Below are positions 57,555 through 64,000 of a DNA stretch of 64,000 nucleotides, in pieces. Each line of letters begins with the position of its first letter. Positions within the stretch are counted from its first letter, which is position 1. Below the pieces are notes generated by a model. The model ran no database searches. It saw nothing but the letters and a program-made list of their open reading frames with translations, and was not told the origin of the DNA. A program made the position numbers and the translations under genes. Source of the stretch: Nitrogeniibacter aestuarii (GTDB lineage: Bacteria > Pseudomonadota > Gammaproteobacteria > Burkholderiales > Rhodocyclaceae). The stretch lies in the NCBI RefSeq assembly GCF_017309585.1, contig NZ_CP071321.1:4360001-4424000 (forward strand), in the 5' to 3' direction.

Positions 57555-57989
57555 ATGAGCAGTAAATCGGACAAGAACGTTCGCAAGATCATTGGCACGG
57601 CCGCCGTTGCCCTCACCCTGCCTGCGGCTGCCGCCGCCGCCACCGCGCCTGCCGCGACCGTGGTCGAGAAGGCGTCCATGACGAGCCAGGCGAACAAGCG
57701 CCAGGCCCGCGTGAGGGAAGAGGACATGGAGCCGGAGCTGTTTCCGCTCAAGCTGCGTCCGGCGCTCACCGCCGCCAAGGAAGTGGGCGAGAAGCCCATC
57801 CAGGTCAAGGTGATGGACGCGGAAGGCCGTCGTATCCTGCTGGCCCGCGCGCACGGCAACATCACCCTGGGCCCGCTGCCCGCGGGTGAGTACCGCCTGC
57901 AGCTGGTCTCCGGCGCCACCACCGAAGAGCACGACATGAAACTCGGTGCCGGCAAGCGCGGCCTGCTGCGCTACGAACTGGGCACCTGA
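57555..57989 (+). CDS. Exported small protein, unknown function
   Basis: This 144-residue protein has an N-terminal signal-like segment (KIIGTAAVALTLPAAAAAAT), a charged spacer (QANKRQARVREEDMEPEL), and a C-terminal beta-rich domain (QVKVMDAEGRRILLARAHGN, LGPLPAGEYRLQLVSGATTE). The latter resembles a carboxypeptidase-regulatory/Ig-like fold. I recognise no family. ATG 57555 lies seven bases after TGGAG. The 275-bp gap 57280-57554 before it holds a CGGAAAG/CTTTCCG inverted repeat (57463-57487) and a direct repeat GGAGTCTGG (twice near 57493-57546) but no gene. It may be expressed with the secretion operon. Confidence 0.7.
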   Translation: MSSKSDKNVRKIIGTAAVALTLPAAAAAATAPAATVVEKASMTSQANKRQARVREEDMEPELFPLKLRPALTAAKEVGEKPIQVKVMDAEGRRILLARAHGNITLGPLPAGEYRLQLVSGATTEEHDMKLGAGKRGLLRYELGT

Positions 57990-58004
57990 GCCGCTGCACC
58001 CAAC

Positions 58005-58032
58005 AAAAACCCCGGCCGCGGCCGGGGTTTTT
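58005..58032. terminator. Bidirectional rho-independent terminator
   Basis: CCCCGGCC-GC-GGCCGGGG with A5 before and T5 after forms an ideal hairpin for both directions. It lies between the convergent small exported-protein gene (57989) and nifS (58051). Confidence 0.92.
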
Positions 58033-58050
58033 GCTTTTCATCGCACCCGA

Positions 58051-59268
58051 TCAGGCATAGGTCGGTGCGAAGGCCTCTTCCGGCGAGGCCGCCGGCGCGT
58101 CGCCGTTCCAGTACGGGGAGAGCTTGCGCAGCTGCTCGATGATCGGTGGCACCGAAGCGATCACGCGATCGACCTCCTCGATGGTGTTCCAGCGCGACAG
58201 CGAGAAACGGATGGTGCCGTGGGCCGCCGTGTAGGGAATGCCCATGGCGCGCATCACGTGCGAGGGCTCCAGCGAACCCGAGGTGCAGGCCGAGCCCGAG
58301 CTGGCGGCAATGCCCATCTTGTTGAGCAGCAACAGGATGGCCTCGCCCTCGATGTACTCGAAGGCGATGTTGCTGGTGTTGGGCAGACGGTTGCTGGTGT
58401 CACCCGTGGCAAAGCAGTGGGTAATCTGGCTCAGAATGCCCTGCTCCAGACGGTCGCGCAGTGCCTTCACCTGGGTGTTTTCGGCCTCGAGATGCTGCAT
58501 GGCCAGCTCGCAGGCCTTGCCCAGGCCGACGATGGAAGCCGAGTTCTCGGTGCCGGCGCGACGACCGCGCTCCTGGTGACCGCCGCGCAACAGCGGACGG
58601 AAACGACAGCCCCGACGCAGGTACAGCACGCCGATGCCTTTCGGGGCATGCAGCTTGTGACCCGAGAGCGACAACATGTCGATCTTGGTGTTCTTCAGGT
58701 CGATGGGGATCTTGCCCACGGCCTGCACCGCGTCGGTGTGGAACATGATGCCCTTGGCGTGCGCCAGCTCGGCCATCTGCTCGACCGGGAAAATGGTGCC
58801 GGTCTCGTTGTTGGCCCACATGGCGGAGACGACGGCAACACGGTCATGCAACATGGACTTGTATTCGTCGATGTCGATGCGGCCTTTCTTGTCCACCGCC
58901 AGCTTGTGGACGATGTAGCCTTCCTTCTCCAGCCACTCGCCCAGACTCAGGATGGCCGGGTGCTCCACGTTGGTGATGATCACCGTGTTGCGCTCGGGCT
59001 GCGCCTTGAGGGCCGACAGGATGGCTGTCGAGTCGGACTCGGTGCCGCAGGACGTGAAGATGATCTCCGAGTCGTGCTCGGCGCCGATCAGCGCCTGCAC
59101 CTGCTGGCGCGCCGTCTTCAGTGCCCGGCCCACCTGGGAGCCAAAGGCATGGATGGACGAGGCATTGCCGAAATGTTCGGTGAAAAAGGGCAGCATGGCC
59201 TCGACAACCAGCGGATCGACACGCGTGGTGGCGTTGTTGTCGAGGTAGATGGGTTCCAGATTGTCCAT
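58051..59268 (-). CDS. nifS: Cysteine desulfurase NifS
   Basis: NifS is a PLP enzyme that supplies sulfur for nitrogenase Fe-S clusters. The 405-residue protein begins DNLEPIYLDNNATTRVDPLV. It has the PLP Lys in LSLSGHKLHAPKGIGVLYLR and catalytic Cys in SSGSACTSGSLEPSHVMRAM, the exact form seen in NifS. RAGTENSASIVGLGKACEL is another conserved block. It is the third gene after iscA and nifU (137-bp gap, no terminator seen). Length and motifs favour NifS over IscS. Confidence 0.95.
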   Translation of the reverse strand: MDNLEPIYLDNNATTRVDPLVVEAMLPFFTEHFGNASSIHAFGSQVGRALKTARQQVQALIGAEHDSEIIFTSCGTESDSTAILSALKAQPERNTVIITNVEHPAILSLGEWLEKEGYIVHKLAVDKKGRIDIDEYKSMLHDRVAVVSAMWANNETGTIFPVEQMAELAHAKGIMFHTDAVQAVGKIPIDLKNTKIDMLSLSGHKLHAPKGIGVLYLRRGCRFRPLLRGGHQERGRRAGTENSASIVGLGKACELAMQHLEAENTQVKALRDRLEQGILSQITHCFATGDTSNRLPNTSNIAFEYIEGEAILLLLNKMGIAASSGSACTSGSLEPSHVMRAMGIPYTAAHGTIRFSLSRWNTIEEVDRVIASVPPIIEQLRKLSPYWNGDAPAASPEEAFAPTYA

Positions 59269-59405
59269 GATGGGGCTCCGTCTGATTCCGTGGGGGCGGA
59301 GGCGAGCACGACAACGGGTCGCGTCCGCCTTACTTCGGTCGGGTCAGCCGCCTGTCACGACGACCGCCCGGCCTTTATGCGTGGGGCTTCGTGCCGGGCT
59401 GACGC

Positions 59406-60311
59406 TCAGGCTTCGACCGGCATCATCGAGTCGGGCAGCACCTGCACCAGCTCGCCCAGGGCCTCGATCATCTTGGCCTGGATGCCGCCGAGGGTTGCCG
59501 CTTCCATCATGCAGCCTTTGCAGGCGCCGGTGAGGGTCACGTAGATGTTCTTGCCCTGCACATCGGCCAGGGCCACATCGCCATGGTCGCGCTGCAGTTG
59601 CGGACGCACTTCGTCGAGCACCTCTTCGATCTTCTTGATCTTCTGCACCAGGGTCAGCTTCTTCGCCGGGGCCGCCGGTGCGGCCGCAGCAGCGACCGCC
59701 GTCTCGGCCGGGGTCGGGGACATGGCCTCGCCCTCGCCGGTGCGCTCGGCTACGACAGCGGCCAGAATCTCTTCGATGCCTTCGTGGCAGGCGGCGCAAC
59801 CACCACCGGCCTTGGTGTAGAAGGTGACCTGCTCAACCGTGTTCAGGTTGTTGGCGCGGATCACGTCTTCGATCATCACCGCGTCGATGGCGAAGCACTT
59901 GCAGATCAGCGCGCCTTCTTCGTGATCGTCACTCCACTCTTCGCCACGGTAATTGGCCACGGCGGCCTGCAGGGCTTCGCGGCCCATGACCGAGCAGTGC
60001 ATCTTCTCCGGCGGCAGGCCGTCGAGGAAGTCGGCGATGTCCTGGTTGGACACTTCCAGTGCCTGGTCCAGGGTCATGCCCTTGATCATTTCGGTCAGCG
60101 CGGACGACGAGGCAATGGCCGAACCACAGCCAAAGGTCTGGAAGTGGGCGTCCTGAATGACTTCCGTCTCCGGGTCGACCTTGAGCATCAGGCGCAGGGC
60201 GTCGCCACACTGGATGGAGCCCACATCACCGATACCGTTGGCCTCTTCGAGGGGGCCGGAATTGCGCGGGTTGAAGAAGTGCTCGCGCACCTTGTCTGAG
60301 TAATCCCACAT
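59406..60311 (-). CDS. nifU: Nitrogen-fixation Fe-S scaffold NifU
   Basis: The 301-residue modular scaffold has an IscU-like N-terminal domain (about 1-125; Cys in GSIQCGDALRL, TFGCGSAIASS and KMHCSVMGREAL), a central 2Fe-2S ferredoxin-like domain (ALICKCFAIDAVMIEDVIRA, AGGGCAACHEGIEEIL), an Ala/Pro linker and a C-terminal NFU domain with the cluster motif GACKGCMMEAATLGG. The three-domain layout is diagnostic of true NifU. It is 12 bp after iscA and upstream of nifS; sigma-54/NifA control is predicted. Confidence 0.96.
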   Translation of the reverse strand: MWDYSDKVREHFFNPRNSGPLEEANGIGDVGSIQCGDALRLMLKVDPETEVIQDAHFQTFGCGSAIASSSALTEMIKGMTLDQALEVSNQDIADFLDGLPPEKMHCSVMGREALQAAVANYRGEEWSDDHEEGALICKCFAIDAVMIEDVIRANNLNTVEQVTFYTKAGGGCAACHEGIEEILAAVVAERTGEGEAMSPTPAETAVAAAAAPAAPAKKLTLVQKIKKIEEVLDEVRPQLQRDHGDVALADVQGKNIYVTLTGACKGCMMEAATLGGIQAKMIEALGELVQVLPDSMMPVEA

Positions 60312-60323
60312 GATGGTCTCCCG

Positions 60324-60647
60324 TCAAACAGAGAAGGATTCACCGCAGGCACAGCTGCCGGCAGCGTTGGGGTTTTCGAACTTGAACCCGGTGTGGGTCA
60401 GCGTGTCGATGAAGTCGACGGTGACGTTGTCGATCATCGGCAGGGTGATCGGGTCCACCAGGACCTTGACGCCTTCGATGTCGAATTCCCAATCGTCGTC
60501 GGCCTTTTCGGCCTCGAGTTTCATGCCGTATTGCAGGCCGGAACAGCCGCCGCCGGAGACGACCAGACGCAGGCCGAGGACAGGGGTTTCGGAACCTTTG
60601 ATGAAGCGCTCAACGGCTTTGATGGCTGCAGGTGTCAGGTTGATCAT
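60324..60647 (-). CDS. iscA: HesB/IscA-type Fe-S carrier of the nif operon
   Basis: The 107-residue A-type carrier has the three conserved cysteines in GGGCSGLQYGMKL and AAGSCACGESFSV. The start is ATG 60647, preceded by GGAGA; the longer frame begins inside the promoter. It is the first gene of iscA-nifU-nifS and would deliver or receive Fe-S clusters for nitrogenase maturation. Confidence 0.94.
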   Translation of the reverse strand: MINLTPAAIKAVERFIKGSETPVLGLRLVVSGGGCSGLQYGMKLEAEKADDDWEFDIEGVKVLVDPITLPMIDNVTVDFIDTLTHTGFKFENPNAAGSCACGESFSV

Positions 60648-60678
60648 GATCGGTCTCCAAGGGTTGATGCCCATCCCC

Positions 60679-60694
60679 TGCAAGGGCTGTGCCT
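60679..60694 (-). promoter_or_regulatory. Sigma-54 promoter of iscA-nifU-nifS
   Basis: On the minus strand AGGCACAGCCCTTGCA matches TGGCAC-N5-TTGCA at every consensus base but the first. The GG-N10-GC spacing is exact. The predicted start lies near 60668, giving a ~20-nt leader to iscA. A GACTTC-ACCT-GAAGTC dyad (60695-60710) adjoins the -24 element. The rest of 60648-61146 holds no gene. Confidence 0.85.
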
Positions 60695-60761
60695 GACTTC
60701 ACCTGAAGTCATTTTCCCTTATGAATCATGACTTTGAATTCATGTCGTCGCGCGTTCACAG

Positions 60762-60779
60762 TTGTCGCCTTTACGACAA
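60762..60779. promoter_or_regulatory. NifA upstream activator sequence of the nif operon
   Basis: TTGTCGTAAAGGCGACAA read on the minus strand is TGT-N10-ACA with extended 6-bp arms, centred about 100 bp upstream of the predicted start. That is the usual distance for NifA. The same arms occur at 3294-3311. Confidence 0.8.
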
Positions 60780-61146
60780 TGGCCGCCGGGAGCGGGGGTT
60801 TTGTCGCGCCGCACCACCGACCATCCTCCACCCATGTCATGCGCCTGCCCCAAGGCTGACGCCGCATCGTGTTCCGTTGGGGTCATGGCGTTACGGGTGT
60901 ATTCCCGTCAGCGCAGAAGATCACCACCGTACGCCGGCACGCCCCCCGCCCCCTTTATGTTGCGGCAAGCTGCGGTGTTGTTCTGATTCGGGAAACTGCC
61001 CGAAGACAGGCGGTCTTGTCGTGGGCGCTTTTCTGGCCCACCAGCGGGCCACGCGGATGATGACGTCAGGGGGCGGCGTCGATCGGGCGGCCGACGGACC
61101 GGATCGCCCGGTACGTCCATGGCCCGGGCCGCCACCAGCGCGGGGG

Positions 61147-62797
61147 TCACGCCGCTGCGCGCACCGTTTGCGGACCGCGCACCAATCGCCCCGGAAGCGC
61201 GTCCGTGAGCTGACCGTTGCGATGAACCACCCGGCCACTGACGATTGTCGCGGTGTAGCCCGCCGAGCGTTGCACCAGGCGCCGCCCGGCACTGGGCAGG
61301 TCACGCGTCACCTCCGGCGCGTAGAGGTGCAGCTGCTCAAGGTCGATCACGTTCATGTCGGCCTTGTAGCCCGGCGCCAGAATGCCGCGATCGTTCAGTC
61401 CGACGGCGCGTGCGGTGTCCCGCGACAGCATGCGCACCGCTTCGCCCAGGCTGAGGCGCTCGCCACGGCTGCGGTCACGCACCCAGTAGGTGAGCATGAA
61501 GGTCGGAAAGCTGCCGTCGCAGATCGTGCCGCAGTGGGCGCCGGCATCGCCCAGACCGAGCACCGCCCCGGGGTGGCGCATCATCGCCAGAGAGGTGTCG
61601 AGAGAGCCGTGTTCGTAGTTGCACAGGGTGACGTAGAGCATGGCGCGACCGTCGTCTTCGAGCATCAGGTCGTAGGCCAGCGCCTCGGGCCGGACGCCAA
61701 GGCGTCGGGCCCGTTCCTCGATGCTCTGCGAAGATGGCTGCTCGTAGTCGGGCGGGTCGCCCAACTGGAACATGTGGTGGAATTCGCGCGCGAGGCGCCC
61801 GAGCACGATGGTCGGGTCCGGGTCCGCCGCCTCGGACAGGATGCGCTCGCGCACTTCGGGCCGGCGCAGCGTGCGGATCTTTTCGTCGAAGGGCAGGTCC
61901 GACAGCGACATGTAGGTCGGGGTGGTGTAGAAGGTGTTCAGCGTCAGGTCGTGGCCGAGCATCACGCCGATGGCACGACTGAGCACCTGGGCGCGAATCG
62001 GCGGACCGGCCTCCTCCGAGCGCGCAGCCCAATCAAGCACCTCGTGCCAGCGCAGCGTCATGGGGCCGTAGCCACCTTCGAGCAGCGAAACCGACAGGGG
62101 GCGCCCGGCGCGGCGCGTCAGCCAGGGCCATGAGTTCATCTTCGGCGGCCTCGAAACTGGGGGTCGATTTACCGTCGCTGGAGCGGTGGAAGAAGGTACG
62201 CGAGGTGCTCAGACCGAGTGCGCCCGCCGCCATCCCCTCGCGCACCAGCGCCGCCATCTGCCGGCAATCGGCTGCCGTGGCGGGCGCCCGGTCGGCCCCT
62301 CGCTGCCCCATGACGTACACCCGCAGCGCCGCATGGGGCATCTGGCTGCACACATCCATGTCGAACTGCCGGTCGGAGAGGAAATCGAGGTATTCCGGGT
62401 AGGTCTCCCAGCGCCAGGGCAAGCCATCGACCAGCACCGGATGGGGGATGTCCTCGACGCCTTCCATCAAACGGATCAGCAGATCGTGCTCGTCCGCGCG
62501 ACAGGGCGCAAAACCCACCCCGCAGTTGCCCATGACCACCGTGGTCACCCCGTGGGACGATGACGGCACCAGCCGCTGTTCCCAGGTCACCTGCCCATCG
62601 AAATGCGTATGGATGTCCACGAAACCCGGGGTCACGACCTGCCCCCGCGCATCGATCTCCTCGCGCCCGTGGCCGCTGACCACACCGACCGCCGCCACCC
62701 GGCCATCCTTGATGGCGACATCGGCAATCCGCGCCTCGCCACCTTGCCCGTCCACGACCTGACCGCCCCGCACCACCATGTCGTACGTCGAATTCAT
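61147..62797 (-). pseudogene. N-acyl-D-amino-acid deacylase-type amidohydrolase, frameshifted
   Basis: The N-terminal part (62797 down to about 62120) begins NSTYDMVVRGGQVVDGQGGE and has the metal motif VDIHTHFDGQ, VVMGNCGVGFAPCR and GALGLSTSRTFFHRS. It then leaves frame after FEAAEDELMALA, running to a stop at 62033 with non-protein residues. The C-terminal part continues in another phase from about 62105 (GRPLSVSLLEGGYG; LGLGDAGAHCGTICDGSF; LNDRGILAPGYKADMNVIDL) to 61147. Family members normally have ~30-40 residues between these parts, so a short deletion probably caused the shift. The enzyme is likely inactive, unless the assembly is wrong here. GGAGG precedes ATG 62797. Confidence 0.85.
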
Positions 62798-62853
62798 GGC
62801 TGCACACCTCCAACATTCCGGCGCACCATCCGCGCCCGAGTGACCCGGAGGCC

Positions 62854-62886
62854 GTGTGTCCCTGTTGCGCCGACGTGCAGACACAC
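62854..62886. promoter_or_regulatory. GTGTGTC...GACACAC inverted repeat
   Basis: Two perfect 7-bp arms are separated by 19 bp, just upstream of the deacylase start and about 370 bp before the oxidoreductase gene. The remainder of the 458-bp divergent stretch 62798-63255 holds no gene or clear promoter that I can support. Confidence 0.3.
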
Positions 62887-63255
62887 AGCTTCGGGCATGC
62901 GTCTGGAACGCTTCGAATTCTAGAAGTCCGATCCGGGGTGCGCTGAGACTTTCTGACGACTGGCGAGCGCTTCTGCCTGCGGACGTCGAGCGACCCCGTG
63001 GTCTGAATGCCTCTTTCGGACAGGCATCTGATTCCAAAGCAGTTTTTCCACCCGCGCCGAGACGGCGTTCGCGTCCGTTCAAGCCGTTAGCCACATGCTG
63101 CGCTCCCACCGCCGCCAGCGTCTTAGGCGCACCGCCCACTCCAATCAACTAAAACCAGGAGTGACACACGGCATTGCGCCGACGCCCCCCGAGCCGGCAT
63201 CAATACACCCACGTGTTGCTGCATGGTGAGCGACCGCAACGTGGAGGACGGATAG

Positions 63256-64000
63256 ATGACACCCGACCAGGACCTGCTTTTCTCACCCATCCGCATTGGC
63301 ACGCTCGAACTACCGGCGCGGCTGTTCAAGACGGCCACCGCCGAAACCCGCGCCACCGCCGACGGCTTCGTCACCGACGCGCTGGTGGCCTTTTATCGCC
63401 TGCTCGCCATGGGCGATACGCCGCTGATCATCACCGGCAACATCTACGTGAGCCGGCAGGGCAAGTCGGCGCCGCGCCAGGTCGGGGCCGACCATGACGA
63501 CAAGATTCCCGGGCTCAAGCGCATCACCGACAAGGTTCATGCCCACGGCGGGCACATCTTCGCCCAGCTCAACCACTGTGGCCGGCAGGTGATCCCCGAT
63601 TTCGTCGGGGCCACCGATGTGGTCTCACCCTCCGACCGCAAGGACCTGCTCACCGGCACCCAACCCCGCGCGCTCACCGAAGCCGAGATCGCCACCATCG
63701 TCGCCGACTTCGGCGCCGCGGCGCGTCGCTGCAAGGCCGCTGGTTTCGACGGCGTGCAGATGCACTCGGCCAACGGCTACCTGCTCAGCCAGTTCCTCAC
63801 CCCCTACACCAATCGCCGCGGCGACCGCTACGGCGGTGAGCTCGAGGCCCGCACCCGCTTCGGCTGCGAGGTGCTCGCGGCAATCCGCGCAGAAGTGGGG
63901 CCGGACTTCCCGGTCATCATCAAGATGAACGGCCATGACGACCTGTGGCTGCGCCGGGGCCTCAAGACCCACGCCCTGGTCGAGGCCGCGCGCATCTTCG
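63256..64000 (+). CDS. Old Yellow Enzyme-type NADH:flavin oxidoreductase, cut by window end
   Basis: ATG 63256 (GGAGG eight bases upstream) opens a frame that runs out of the window; 248 codons are present. The FMN/TIM-barrel N-terminal half shows FSPIRIGTLELPARLFKTAT, GHIFAQLNHCGRQV, the active-site-type FDGVQMHSANGYLLSQFLTP, and TNRRGDRYGGELEARTRFG, then IIKMNGHDD. These features are typical of the OYE/2,4-dienoyl-CoA reductase-like family. Substrate is not predictable. It is divergent from the broken deacylase. Confidence 0.9.
   Translation, partial: MTPDQDLLFSPIRIGTLELPARLFKTATAETRATADGFVTDALVAFYRLLAMGDTPLIITGNIYVSRQGKSAPRQVGADHDDKIPGLKRITDKVHAHGGHIFAQLNHCGRQVIPDFVGATDVVSPSDRKDLLTGTQPRALTEAEIATIVADFGAAARRCKAAGFDGVQMHSANGYLLSQFLTPYTNRRGDRYGGELEARTRFGCEVLAAIRAEVGPDFPVIIKMNGHDDLWLRRGLKTHALVEAARIF

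Overview
The window is GC-rich chromosomal DNA with dense, translationally coupled operons. It most resembles a Rhodocyclales/Zoogloeaceae-type betaproteobacterium (Azoarcus/Thauera-like). The inference rests on gene content only: a proteobacterial gshA/gshB pair, a DUF3460 gene, a complete ccmABCDEFGHI cluster, a napFDAGHBC periplasmic nitrate reductase operon, a PEP-CTERM protein, a proteobacterial dedicated sortase system, and an iscA-nifU-nifS operon behind a good sigma-54/NifA promoter. Together these suggest a facultatively denitrifying and probably nitrogen-fixing organism. No rRNA, tRNA, CRISPR array or insertion sequence was recognised.

Layout. 1-4560: a truncated DUF898 membrane protein, a gshA-(small membrane protein)-gshB operon, and a helix-hairpin-helix (HhH) protein. 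4566-13235: a dedicated sortase system, with histidine kinase, response regulator, VIT/vWA target, class GN sortase, alpha/beta hydrolase and DUF817 protein; a duplicated-domain membrane-anchored protein lies between kinase and regulator. 13331-16761: a cache-domain protein and a LysR regulator divergent from a three-gene AhpD-like/PPOX/NTF2 operon. 16762-18300: a lower-GC island with two small unknown genes, each followed by an attC-like sequence; the second gene carries a HEPN-type Rx4H motif. 18429-22431: an SPFH protein and an ATP-grasp/alpha-E pair. 22482-29514: the ccm operon. 30090-36301: the nap operon with an FNR-type site. 36443-41238: an exonuclease/GIY-YIG fusion, DUF3460, spoT, rpoZ and gmk.

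41293-57989 is the most unusual part. It holds a 2635-residue repeat protein (ten tandem 93-residue repeats plus SdrD-B-like and jelly-roll-like modules), and divergent from it a complete type I secretion system (ABC transporter with a degenerate C39 domain, HlyD-like adaptor, TolC-like channel). On the far side of the giant gene are a PEP-CTERM protein and a TPR protein. The TolC-like and TPR proteins, at opposite ends of the locus, end in the same NTF2-like domain, which suggests one cell-surface adhesion/secretion machine.

58051-64000: iscA-nifU-nifS, a D-aminoacylase-type gene broken by a frameshift and apparent internal deletion, and the start of an Old Yellow Enzyme-type oxidoreductase cut by the window end. 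The dyad TTGTCG-N6-CGACAA at the nif promoter recurs between gshA and the HhH gene. Functions are assigned from protein motifs read by eye; no database search was possible.
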